A DNA stretch of 64,000 nt from Trichococcus palustris. GTDB lineage: Bacteria > Bacillota > Bacilli > Lactobacillales > Aerococcaceae. A program made the translations under genes and the position numbers. Shown piece by piece: positions 17,080-24,871 of the stretch (the first letter of the stretch is position 1; each line of letters starts with the position of its first letter). The stretch is taken from the NCBI RefSeq assembly GCF_900114465.1, contig NZ_FOTD01000004.1, forward strand, positions 1 to 64,000. The letters run 5' to 3'. The notes under the pieces were generated by a model that searched no databases, was not told the origin of the DNA, and was given only the letters and a program-made list of their open reading frames with translations.

Positions 17080-17874
17080 ATGAATGATGCAAAAAGGTTG
17101 AAAAAATATTTGGCGGTTTTAGGGGCATTCGTCTTTTTGGGTTTAGGTGGCTGCGGCCAAAAACAAACGGCGGAAACAGACAGCAGTGCGCAAGAAACAA
17201 CGGAGCAAACGGCTGAAAAAGGAAACGAAGAGCAACTCGACTATGGAAATCAAGAAGAATGGACCTTTGAGTCAGGGAAAATGCAATCCCCGATCAACAT
17301 CGAAACGAGCAAAGCCGAAACGATGAGCGAGGACGGCTCCATCACGTTGAACTATCTACAGGATGCCATCGATGTGGTCGATAATGGGCACAGTATCGAA
17401 ATAAAGGATGGCGGGCAAGCGTTGATTGCCGGACGCAGTTTTGAACTGACGCAATTCCATCTGCATTCCCCAAGCGAACATACGCTGGATGGGGAACACT
17501 TCCCGATCGAACTTCATTTTGTCCACAAGGCACAAGACGGCCGCCTGGCGGTCATCGCGGTTTTCTTCAAAGAAGGGACAGCGAATGCTGCCTTTGAAAC
17601 GATCTTGGATGATGTGAAGGCAAACGAAGGAACAGCTGCTGCGAGCGGGATTAGCCTAAACGTCACCGAGTTGCTTCCGGCGAATAAAAGCTATTACCAT
17701 TATTTAGGCTCATTGACGACGCCTCCTCTTACCGAGAATGTCGAGTGGTATGTGATGGCGAACCCGGTGGAAGTATCCGCGGAGCAGATCGCTGCGTTCA
17801 ACGAATATTATGAAGGCAACAACAGAGAAGTCCAACCATTGGGAGAACGTGCTGTTTTGAAATATGAAGAGTAG
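17080..17874 (+). CDS. Alpha-class carbonic anhydrase, lipoprotein
   Basis: The 264-residue zinc enzyme interconverts CO2 and bicarbonate outside the membrane. The signal peptide ends in the lipobox GLGGC (Cys25), followed by an acidic Thr/Glu-rich linker. Zinc ligands are His127 and His129 in QFHLHS and His146 in ELHFVH; MQSPINIE and LGSLTTPPLTENVEW are family signatures. AAAGGAGG precedes the ATG and TATAAT lies at 17038. Alpha-type enzymes are less common in Firmicutes than beta or gamma ones. It is a single gene, and its role in carbon supply or surface pH is inference. Confidence 0.93.
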   Translation: MNDAKRLKKYLAVLGAFVFLGLGGCGQKQTAETDSSAQETTEQTAEKGNEEQLDYGNQEEWTFESGKMQSPINIETSKAETMSEDGSITLNYLQDAIDVVDNGHSIEIKDGGQALIAGRSFELTQFHLHSPSEHTLDGEHFPIELHFVHKAQDGRLAVIAVFFKEGTANAAFETILDDVKANEGTAAASGISLNVTELLPANKSYYHYLGSLTTPPLTENVEWYVMANPVEVSAEQIAAFNEYYEGNNREVQPLGERAVLKYEE

Positions 17875-17951
17875 CGAACACTATTTGATATAATTCCTAT
17901 CCGACCAAGCTGTTTTCCCCCAGCAAGGCGGGGTATTTGGCGAAAATAATG

Positions 17952-18087
17952 TCGGGAAAACCTTCCGAAAAGGCCGCGACGTTTTTTTGGATTGCGTCAT
18001 CCCCAAAATAACCTTCCGCGGTCCCTATGGCAGGTTATTTTGGGGATGACGCTCTATTTTAACCCGCCGAATCGATTTCGGCGGGTT
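17952..18087. repeat. Dispersed three-hairpin element C, copy 1
   Basis: Three parts occur in order: a GTCGGG...CGAC hairpin with CCTTccgaAAGG followed by GTTTTTTT; a perfect 21-bp inverted repeat (17994-18014 with 18032-18052); and a terminator-like AACCCGCCGAA / TTCGGCGGGTT hairpin (18061-18087). A diverged copy lies inverted at 24375-24513. It separates convergent genes and probably ends transcription from both sides. Confidence 0.85.
18061..18087. terminator. Bidirectional terminator hairpin
   Basis: AACCCGCCGAA and TTCGGCGGGTT form an 11-bp stem between the convergent carbonic anhydrase and alcohol dehydrogenase genes. Confidence 0.7.
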
Positions 18088-18109
18088 ATTCTGTTCTTTC
18101 CTCTGTCAG

Positions 18110-19063
18110 TCAGTCCAACACTGCGACAAGACGTCCTTTTACTTCACCTTTTTTCAATCGCTCCAGACCCTCAGCGACTTCCTCAAAGCTGATTATCGCT
18201 AATTGCGGTTTCAATTTACCGGTTTTGAAGTAATCGTAGACACCTTCAATATCTTCCGGGGTGCCGCCGTTGCTGCCTTTCAAGGTCAATTGTTTTGTGA
18301 TCATGAGATAGGTGCTGACTGTGGATTGCAGAACACCCATACCAACGATGACGACAGTGCCTTTGAAAGCTACGGCATCCAACGCATCGGCAGTAGTTGC
18401 CCCGAAACCGGCATAGTCAACGATCAATTCCGGTGCATCCGCTTTCAATTCTGGGACCGTCTCATAAACCTTTTTGCAGCCGATCTCAAGGGCCAGCTTG
18501 CGCGCTTCAGGGCTTTTATCGACAGCATACACTTCGCAGCCTTCGATAAGGGCCATCTGAGCAGCGAATTGTCCTAGTCCACCGATGCCGATGATGCCGA
18601 CTTTCATGCCAGCTTTCGCTTTGCCTTTCGTGAACATAGCATGATAGGATGTCATCCCTGCATCCGTCGCGGCTGCGCCCTGCACAAAACTCACTTCATC
18701 CGGCAAATGAACGCACTGGACAGCGGGAACCAACAATTTCGTAGCATAGCCACCATCGCGATAGTAACCGATCGCTTCACCGGTGACGGGATGCATGGGA
18801 CAAACGCCAACGCGGTCGCCGACTTTGAATTCAGTGACGCCTTCGCCGACTTCGCTGATGACACCGGCACATTCATGCCCGAAGATCACCGGAGCAGCGG
18901 GAATCAACGCCATCCAGCCTGGATCTTCCAATGCGGCAACGTCGGAGTGGCACAAGCCCGCAGCTTTCACATCGATGACCACTTCACCAGGTACAACTTT
19001 TGGATCATCCTTTTCGATAAGCTTGGGTGCAACTCCAGTTTTTGTAAATAACCAACCTCTCAT
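18110..19063 (-). CDS. Zinc-type (MDR) alcohol dehydrogenase
   Basis: This 317-residue medium-chain dehydrogenase is NAD(P)H-linked. The catalytic zinc site is visible as GLCHSDV (Cys) and GHECAGVISEVGEGV (His-Glu). The Rossmann motif is GIIGIGGLGQFAAQMA. The structural-zinc four-cysteine loop is missing: the segment after VCPMHPVTGEAIG has no C-x2-C-x2-C. ATG 19063 has AGGAGG 8 bases upstream; a TTG two codons earlier is possible. A candidate promoter TTGACA-N17-TACTGT lies at 19133-19105. The substrate alcohol is unknown. Confidence 0.9.
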   Translation of the reverse strand: MRGWLFTKTGVAPKLIEKDDPKVVPGEVVIDVKAAGLCHSDVAALEDPGWMALIPAAPVIFGHECAGVISEVGEGVTEFKVGDRVGVCPMHPVTGEAIGYYRDGGYATKLLVPAVQCVHLPDEVSFVQGAAATDAGMTSYHAMFTKGKAKAGMKVGIIGIGGLGQFAAQMALIEGCEVYAVDKSPEARKLALEIGCKKVYETVPELKADAPELIVDYAGFGATTADALDAVAFKGTVVIVGMGVLQSTVSTYLMITKQLTLKGSNGGTPEDIEGVYDYFKTGKLKPQLAIISFEEVAEGLERLKKGEVKGRLVAVLD

Positions 19064-19104
19064 ATACAAAACCTCCTATTAAATTGTACAAATATGATAC
19101 GTTT

Positions 19105-19133
19105 ACAGTAATTTTATTGCTTGAATATGTCAA
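19105..19133 (-). promoter_or_regulatory. Candidate promoter of the alcohol dehydrogenase
   Basis: On the minus strand a perfect TTGACA is followed after 17 bases by TACTGT (3/6). Confidence 0.35.
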
Positions 19134-19250
19134 AAAAAGCAAAGGTAAACAAATGTAATGACCGCGTATTTTTGTTTGTATAGGCCATTCTTGCTATTTT
19201 CGTAATGCGGTTACAAAAAACGAGCTTAAGCGCTATAGGCGTTATTTTTT

Positions 19251-19259
19251 TGTTATACT
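19251..19259 (+). promoter_or_regulatory. Extended -10 promoter of the AEC transporter
   Basis: TGTTATACT (TGn plus TATACT) lies 34 bases before ATG 19293. No clear -35. Confidence 0.5.
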
Positions 19260-19292
19260 GTAACGAAAAGTTCAGTAAGCAGGAGGAAAAAA

Positions 19293-20204
19293 ATGGGAGA
19301 GATAGCAGCAAAAGCCGCCTCGCTGATTTTGATCATCGTAATCGGCTATGGCATCAAACGGAAAGGTTGGGTTAGCGCGGAAGATTTTCCAAAAATTTCA
19401 AAAATCGTTCTGCGGATCACGTTGCCTTGCGCCTTAGTGACGAGTTTCAATAACTTCGATATCACCTATAATCTTTTGTTCTTGACCGCCCTTGGCATCG
19501 TCGCCAATCTGATCCAACAAGTAACCGGTTATCTGCTAAACCACAGGAAGGGCGGCAAGGCGCAGGCGTTCGGCATCGTCAACATCGGCAGTTACAATGT
19601 AGGTGCTTTTGCGATGCCATACATTGCCGGGTTGATGGGACCGCAATCGATCATCTTTGCTTCCCTGTTCGATGTTGGCAATTCTTTCGGAGCGGCCGGA
19701 ATCGGCTATGGTTGGGCCCGTTCGGTTGCGGATGAAAAGGAAAAGACGACCGTACGGGGCTTCCTCAAGCTCATGTTTCTTTCCCCTTTGTTTGACACAT
19801 ATTTGTTTCTGTTATTGATGCGTCTCTTTGATCTGCAGCTGCCGGCTGCGGTCATCACCTTCACGTCCACGGTCGGCGGCGCGAACACTTTTCTGGCGAT
19901 GCTGATGATCGGGATAGGACTGGAACTGGGATTGGATGCCCACCGATTCAAGCTGGCCTTCAAATATTTGGCCATCCGCTATGGCTTCTCATTGCTTTTT
20001 TCCATTCTGATCGTCCTCTTCCTTCCGGTGTCGCTGGTTGTGAAGACGATCCTCTGCATGCTGTTCTTTGCTCCGATCGCTTCCATGGCGACCGGTTTCA
20101 CCGAGGAAGCGGGTGGGGACGTCGAAACATCCGCCTTTATGAACTCCGTTTCCATCCTGATTGGAATCTTTGCGATGCCGCTGGTTTTGGCGATCATGGG
20201 ATAA
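19293..20204 (+). CDS. AEC family transporter (auxin efflux carrier/malate permease type)
   Basis: The 303-residue inner-membrane carrier has about ten hydrophobic segments. Its two halves each begin with a family-like pattern: LILIIVIGYGIKRKGW...ISKIVLRITLPCALVTSF in the first and FLAMLMIGIGLELGL in the second. Members export or import organic anions such as malate. AGGAGG lies 7 bases before the ATG. It is monocistronic with a strong terminator; the substrate is unknown. Confidence 0.88.
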   Translation: MGEIAAKAASLILIIVIGYGIKRKGWVSAEDFPKISKIVLRITLPCALVTSFNNFDITYNLLFLTALGIVANLIQQVTGYLLNHRKGGKAQAFGIVNIGSYNVGAFAMPYIAGLMGPQSIIFASLFDVGNSFGAAGIGYGWARSVADEKEKTTVRGFLKLMFLSPLFDTYLFLLLMRLFDLQLPAAVITFTSTVGGANTFLAMLMIGIGLELGLDAHRFKLAFKYLAIRYGFSLLFSILIVLFLPVSLVVKTILCMLFFAPIASMATGFTEEAGGDVETSAFMNSVSILIGIFAMPLVLAIMG

Positions 20205-20243
20205 CCGACGAGAACGATAGACAATAAGCTTCTAAAATAATGC

Positions 20244-20288
20244 AAGCCGCATAACACTAGGATTGGTGTTACGCGGCTTATTTTTTTT
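20244..20288 (+). terminator. Intrinsic terminator after the AEC gene
   Basis: AAGCCGCaTAACAC and GTGTTAcGCGGCTT are followed by ATTTTTTTT. Confidence 0.92.
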
Positions 20289-20392
20289 CGGATGGCTACG
20301 GCATTAGGGCAATCCTGACTGGATGGTTTCATTATTTTTGGTAAGTTACGCAAAAACATCAATGCCGAGAACAGATTGCTTGTCATCCGTAT

Positions 20393-20406
20393 TGATAACG
20401 CTTTCT
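20393..20406 (+). promoter_or_regulatory. Possible cre site
   Basis: TGATAACGCTTTCT differs from the CcpA consensus at two positions and lies just upstream of the extended -10 at 20416. Confidence 0.35.
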
Positions 20407-20415
20407 GTTTTGGGG

Positions 20416-20443
20416 TGCTATAATTGTTCTTATAAGAACAATT
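20416..20443 (+). promoter_or_regulatory. Extended -10 promoter with a 22-bp perfect palindrome on it
   Basis: TGCTATAAT (20416-20424) is followed by a perfect 22-bp palindrome at 20422-20443 with arms AATTGTTCTTA and TAAGAACAATT. Its position from the -10 into the transcript start is typical of a repressor operator. A leader of about 165 bases follows before the SGNH hydrolase gene. Confidence 0.7.
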
Positions 20444-20608
20444 AATTTTTGTGGAGTTGGCGACTGCTGACAGGGCAACTGCTGAAGAGGGATTCCGAAA
20501 AGGAAAGGAACGAGACGATAGTAGAATAGGTGACTGTATTCGACGCTAAATGTAATAATCATACTCTGCTTTGATTCGCAAAAAAATCTAAAAAAGGGGA
20601 CATCTATC

Positions 20609-21376
20609 ATGCTTATTCAGAAAATTCAGAAAATATCGATCACAATCTTCAGTTTATTTTTGCTTTCCTTCATGGCCACTGGGACGGCATCCGCAAATAC
20701 AAATATGAAGACAATCGATTATGTTGCTCTGGGCGATTCACTGGCAGCTGGTCAGAATCCATATGGTACCGAACATGGATATAGTTATCCAAACAGCATA
20801 AAAAATATGCTGGCAAGTTCAGGGAATCCAGGTAGTTATCAAAACTTTGGCGTATCTGGCTATACAACATGGGATATTCTAAATCAACTTAATAACCCTA
20901 AAATCCAGAAGTTCCTTACTAATGCCGAAATTGTAACGCTCGATGTAGGGGCCAATGATATATTAGGTCTTCCTGCAGTTCAAGCTTATTTGGCAGCACC
21001 TTCAGCTTCAACACTATCTACTGCACAGACTGTAGTTATGGCAGAGCTCCCAAACATTGGGTACAGAATCGGTACTATAATCAGCTCAATAAAAGGTATA
21101 AACCCTACTGCAAAAATATATGTTATGGGTTATTATGACGCATTCCCAAGTAATCCTGAGCTTATAGGTCTTATACAGGGATTAAATGGCGCCATATTAA
21201 GTGCAGCTGCTGCAACCGGAGTAACTTATGTTAACACCTGGGGTACAGTTACTCCAGCCGATCTTCCTAATGCTAGTGACATACACCCAAATCACGAAGG
21301 CTACAAAGCAATTTCAGCTGATTTTTGTTCAGTTATTGCAGATGATTTTTGGGCAGCTATTGCTACTGGATTATAA
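20609..21376 (+). CDS. Secreted SGNH/GDSL hydrolase
   Basis: This 255-residue extracellular esterase/lipase-type enzyme has a signal peptide of about 29 residues ending ATGTASA. Block I is VALGDSLAAG with the nucleophile Ser44, block III is DVGANDILG, and block V is SDIHPNHEGY with the catalytic Asp and His. AAAGGGG precedes the ATG. Such enzymes deacylate lipids or glycans at the cell surface; the substrate here is unknown. Base composition is more AT-rich than its neighbours, so it may be acquired. Transcription is probably set by the palindromic operator at 20422. Confidence 0.9.
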   Translation: MLIQKIQKISITIFSLFLLSFMATGTASANTNMKTIDYVALGDSLAAGQNPYGTEHGYSYPNSIKNMLASSGNPGSYQNFGVSGYTTWDILNQLNNPKIQKFLTNAEIVTLDVGANDILGLPAVQAYLAAPSASTLSTAQTVVMAELPNIGYRIGTIISSIKGINPTAKIYVMGYYDAFPSNPELIGLIQGLNGAILSAAAATGVTYVNTWGTVTPADLPNASDIHPNHEGYKAISADFCSVIADDFWAAIATGL

Positions 21377-21389
21377 ACTGAAACAAACT

Positions 21390-21421
21390 GCCCCGGGTTC
21401 AAATTACTCTGAACTTGGGGC
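21390..21421 (+). terminator. Terminator-like hairpin after the SGNH gene
   Basis: GCCCCgGGTTCA and TGAACtTGGGGC pair; the T run (TTATATTTT) is interrupted. Confidence 0.7.
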
Positions 21422-21526
21422 TTATATTTTAGACTATCACTACTTTGCTTAGGAAATTCTTTTCCCAAGTAATCTATAATTTGCACCTTTAACTTCAACG
21501 TTTTCTGCAAGGAGAAGGGATAGCTT

Positions 21527-22900
21527 ATGAAAAAACGTACGAAAACAGTGAGTGCTTGCCTACTTGCCATAATGATCTTATCTGGCTGCAACAGCGTGAC
21601 TTCTGCGCAGCAGGGAAGCGCCAACGATAGCACGTCGGCTCAAAGTGTTAGTAAGGAAGCAAACTCGGGAAAGAGTGCCTCGGCACCAACCAGCGAAAGC
21701 AAGGCGAATGCCCAGGCGGTTCCGGTGACATTCCCCGACAAAGTCATGGAACAGTATGTGCGGAGGCTCATCAAAAAAGCCAGCGGAGACATCTACAGAA
21801 GTGATGTGGAAGCGATCGACTTCCTATATTTGGGGAATAAGGAAATCACCGACATCAGTGGAATCGAATATTTAGTAAATTTGAAGACACTTCACCTGAA
21901 CAACACCGGAGTAAGCGACATAAGCGGTTTGGCCGGCTTGGAGAATCTGCAATATCTGGACTTGAGCCATACAAAGGTTGAGGACATCAGCGCATTGGCT
22001 AGCTTGACCAATCTGGAAATCCTTTATCTGAACGATAATCCGATTGCCGACATCGCTTCCTTGTCAAGGCTGACGAAAATAAAGACACTTTACTTGAATA
22101 TGACCTCCGTAAGCGACATCAGTCCGTTGGCGAATATGGCCACTCTTCAGACGCTGAATGTGCGCAACACCAAAGTCAAAACGATCGATGCCCTCGCATC
22201 CTTGCGGGAATTGAACTATCTCGGCATGGGGAACACACCGTTGGAAACGATCGACGCCCTGACGAATGTGACGAGCCTAACCTTTTTGGAAATGGACAAC
22301 ACCCAAGTTGCTGACATCGGACCATTGGCGGCATTGGTCGATTTGAATGCGCTGTATATGAGAGGCACAAAGGTGAGCGACATCAGTCCGTTGTCTGCAT
22401 TGACGAACCTGAATACATTGGACATGAACGATACCGCAATAGCGGATATAGCGGTCCTGGCGGCGTTGACCAATTTGACGCGGCTTGGGATGAACAACAC
22501 CAAAGTCAAGGAGTTGGACGGCTTGTCCGGGTTGACGAAATTGATGCATCTCTCATTGAACAACAACGGCTTAAGCGACATCACAGCCTTGGGCGGCTTG
22601 ACGGGATTGATAAATCTAGATCTTTCCGATAATCAAATCAGCGACATAGGCAGCTTATCCGGGTTGACGAATGTGCGGCATCTGAACCTGTCCGCCAACC
22701 AAATCGAGGACCTCCATGCCTTGGAAAGCCTGGCAAACCTGTGGTATCTAGATGTGTTGAGAAACCCGGTCAGCGATGTCAGCCCTTTGATGGGATTGAA
22801 CAAGCTGAGCAAACTCTACATAAGCGGCGATGAAATCAGCGCCAACGATCAGGAGCTTTTGGGAGAAACGTTGCCGAATTGCGATATCGACTGGCAGTAA
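21527..22900 (+). CDS. Leucine-rich repeat lipoprotein (internalin-like repeats)
   Basis: The 457-residue surface lipoprotein has a lipobox LSGC (Cys near residue 23), then a Ser/Ala-rich linker to about residue 70. A capping segment (FPDKVMEQYVRRLIKKASGD) leads into about 15 repeats of 22 residues with the pattern LxxLxxLxLxxxxIxDIxxL (for example LKTLHLNNTGVSDISGLAGL). This is the SDS22/internalin class, which binds proteins or polymers. There is no LPXTG signal; the lipid is the only anchor. The repeat DNA is itself repetitive and could recombine. Its binding partner is unknown. Confidence 0.9.
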   Translation: MKKRTKTVSACLLAIMILSGCNSVTSAQQGSANDSTSAQSVSKEANSGKSASAPTSESKANAQAVPVTFPDKVMEQYVRRLIKKASGDIYRSDVEAIDFLYLGNKEITDISGIEYLVNLKTLHLNNTGVSDISGLAGLENLQYLDLSHTKVEDISALASLTNLEILYLNDNPIADIASLSRLTKIKTLYLNMTSVSDISPLANMATLQTLNVRNTKVKTIDALASLRELNYLGMGNTPLETIDALTNVTSLTFLEMDNTQVADIGPLAALVDLNALYMRGTKVSDISPLSALTNLNTLDMNDTAIADIAVLAALTNLTRLGMNNTKVKELDGLSGLTKLMHLSLNNNGLSDITALGGLTGLINLDLSDNQISDIGSLSGLTNVRHLNLSANQIEDLHALESLANLWYLDVLRNPVSDVSPLMGLNKLSKLYISGDEISANDQELLGETLPNCDIDWQ

Positions 22901-23011
22901 AGTGGATGAGCAGATAACTGGGATGGATTGCCGATTCGTAGCAATTATCCTTACGAATGGAATAAGTAGCTGGAGGAAGTGTTTCCATTTTGACTGTAGT
23001 GCTACCTAATG

Positions 23012-23059
23012 TGCACCGCCAACTGTTAGAAAGAAAACTAACAGTTGGCGGTGCATTTT
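23012..23059 (+). terminator. Strong terminator after the LRR gene
   Basis: An 18-bp perfect stem (TGCACCGCCAACTGTTAG and its complement) has an 8-base loop and a TTTT tail. Confidence 0.88.
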
Positions 23060-23168
23060 CTGCTCAGAGTGTTCTGAAGTGACTTTAGCGGAATTGTTTA
23101 TTAAAATATAGGAAAGCGTATACATCTAGCTGCCAGATTGCCTTTGGATAGGAAAGAAGGAGAACAGA

Positions 23169-24227
23169 TTGGAAAATCAGCCTAACAAAAAGAATAGAAG
23201 AGGTTTGAAGATTTTCTTTGGCTTATTGCTCGTGATATTGGTCAGTTTTTCTGTTTATGCGTATTCAGTCTATCACAATGTGAACAATACGGCGGAAGCT
23301 ATGTATGCCCCCGTCGAGACGGAGGATTATCGGGATTTTTCCGGGACGGCGGCAACTTCAGATTCTACTGCGGCAACGGAAGACAGTACAGCGACTTCCG
23401 AAGCGGTTGTGATGTCGGATGAGGGTGCGGCGACGTCAAATACAGCAGCGGCCTCCAGTCCGTCTGAACTTGTGGAACGCGGACAAGCCATATCGATTCT
23501 GTTGTTGGGTGTCGATACCGGGGACCTCGGCAGAACCGAACAGGGGCGTTCCGACTCCATGATTGTGGCAACAATCAACCCGACTACCGAAAAGACCACC
23601 TTATTGAGCATTCCGCGTGATACCTATGCGGAGATCATCGGTCATGGGACCTGGGACAAAATCAATCACGCCTATGCCTTCGGAGGGACAGCCATGTCCA
23701 TCAATTCTGTCCAAAAGCTGCTGGATATCCCCATCGATTTTTATGTGACAGTGAATATGGCAGGCATCAAAGAGGTTGTGGATGCGGTCGGCGGAATCGA
23801 TGTGAACAGCCCGCTAGCCTTCAGCCAAAACGGCTATGACTTCGTGGTAGGTGCGAACCATTTGGCTGGGGAGGCTGCATTGGCATTTTCCAGGATGCGC
23901 TACGAAGATCCGGCAGGGGATACCGGGCGCCAAGGCAGACAGCGCCTGGTCATTGAAGCGGTCCTTAAAAAGATGGCTACACCCGAAACCTTGCTGAACT
24001 ATCAGGATATCCTGGCATCGCTTTCCACCAATGTGCAGACAAACTTCCAGATGTCTGATTACTTAATGCTGCGAAGCAACGAATATCTGGCAGCTGCAAA
24101 TAACGTCCAGCAAGAACAGCTTGGCGGAGCGGGCGGCATGATGGACAGCATCTACTATAACTTTGTGGATGATGCCGAATTGGCGCGCGTCCAATCCATA
24201 ATGCAGGCACAGCTCGAGTTGGAATAG
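23169..24227 (+). CDS. LytR-CpsA-Psr (LCP) family protein
   Basis: This 352-residue membrane-anchored enzyme attaches teichoic acids or capsular polysaccharide to peptidoglycan. A basic N-terminus and one transmembrane helix (about residues 13-35) precede a Ser/Thr/Ala-rich linker (about 50-100). The LCP domain shows ILLLGVDTGD, RSDSMIVATINP, LLSIPRDTYAEI and FSRMRYEDPAGDTGRQGRQR, with the conserved Arg and Asp residues that hold the polyprenyl-phosphate substrate. The start is TTG, with AAGGAG 8 bases upstream. It is monocistronic. Confidence 0.93.
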   Translation: MENQPNKKNRRGLKIFFGLLLVILVSFSVYAYSVYHNVNNTAEAMYAPVETEDYRDFSGTAATSDSTAATEDSTATSEAVVMSDEGAATSNTAAASSPSELVERGQAISILLLGVDTGDLGRTEQGRSDSMIVATINPTTEKTTLLSIPRDTYAEIIGHGTWDKINHAYAFGGTAMSINSVQKLLDIPIDFYVTVNMAGIKEVVDAVGGIDVNSPLAFSQNGYDFVVGANHLAGEAALAFSRMRYEDPAGDTGRQGRQRLVIEAVLKKMATPETLLNYQDILASLSTNVQTNFQMSDYLMLRSNEYLAAANNVQQEQLGGAGGMMDSIYYNFVDDAELARVQSIMQAQLELE

Positions 24228-24374
24228 GATGAGTGACGAAATATCTAAGGAAAGGATTTCCGGCGTACCGATCTTGGATCAGTGGGAATTAATCGAATAG
24301 AAAATAATAAAGGAACCGGGGCATATCATATTGATATGCTCTTTGCTTTTTGTCTGGTAGGGAGGACTGTGGGG

Positions 24375-24513
24375 AACCCGCCGAAAGAGGTTCGGCGGGT
24401 TGAAATACAGGGTACTACCCAACACTGACCCGCCACAGATGCCGCGAAAGGTTATTGTTGGGATGTAACAGTCCAAAAAACCGCCGCCGACTTTTCGGAA
24501 GGTTTTCCCGACA
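24375..24513. repeat. Dispersed three-hairpin element C, copy 2 (inverted)
   Basis: Reverse-complementing this stretch gives, in the same order as copy 1, the 'gtcgggaaaaccttccgaaa' hairpin, a 'taacctttcgcggc' segment and an AACCCGCCGAA...TTCGGCGGGTT hairpin. The middle stem has drifted and is no longer perfect. Apart from this element and the promoter region at 24719-24831, the 24228-24871 gap holds no gene I can support. Confidence 0.8.
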
Positions 24514-24718
24514 CCTATCTGCACCGAATAACCCGCCGGCTCTACCCGAATCAGCATACGGGAAAAGGAGCTGTTACATTTTTTTTCTGAAGTTCACCTG
24601 ATTGGCCTGGCGTGGTCGGGTGGACAGGCTGATTGTCCATCAAATCATCCGTGGATTGGTATTTTTGTTGTCGTCAGGTATGCTTAATCGCCAAAAAAAT
24701 AATCTCGAAAATATTTTT

Positions 24719-24756
24719 TGAAAACGCTTGACTTTATTCGTGAAAGGGGTTACTAT
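24719..24756 (+). promoter_or_regulatory. Promoter of the sucrose operon with cre-like overlap
   Basis: TTGACT, 17 bases and TACTAT. TGAAAACGCTTGAC at 24719-24732 matches the left two thirds of a cre site and overlaps the -35. Confidence 0.6.
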
Positions 24757-24767
24757 TTGGATATAGA

Positions 24768-24779
24768 GGAACCGGTTCC
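24768..24779. promoter_or_regulatory. Sucrose-operon operator 1
   Basis: GGAACCGGTTCC is a perfect palindrome with central CG, the LacI-family type, placed just after the -10. Confidence 0.8.
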
Positions 24780-24819
24780 GGATGAACGGAAGCAAGCTCT
24801 TATTCTTTTAATTGAAAAA

Positions 24820-24831
24820 GGAACCGGTTCC
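24820..24831. promoter_or_regulatory. Sucrose-operon operator 2
   Basis: This is a second identical GGAACCGGTTCC, centred 52 bases from the first, about five helical turns, which favours cooperative binding or looping. Confidence 0.8.
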
Positions 24832-24871
24832 GAAAAATGCAACTATTTTATCAGGAAAGAAGGAATAGGCA

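Noticed and set aside
20422-20443. LexA box
   Set aside because: The half-site order is GTTC...GAAC, the reverse of the Firmicutes LexA/DinR site (GAAC...GTTC).
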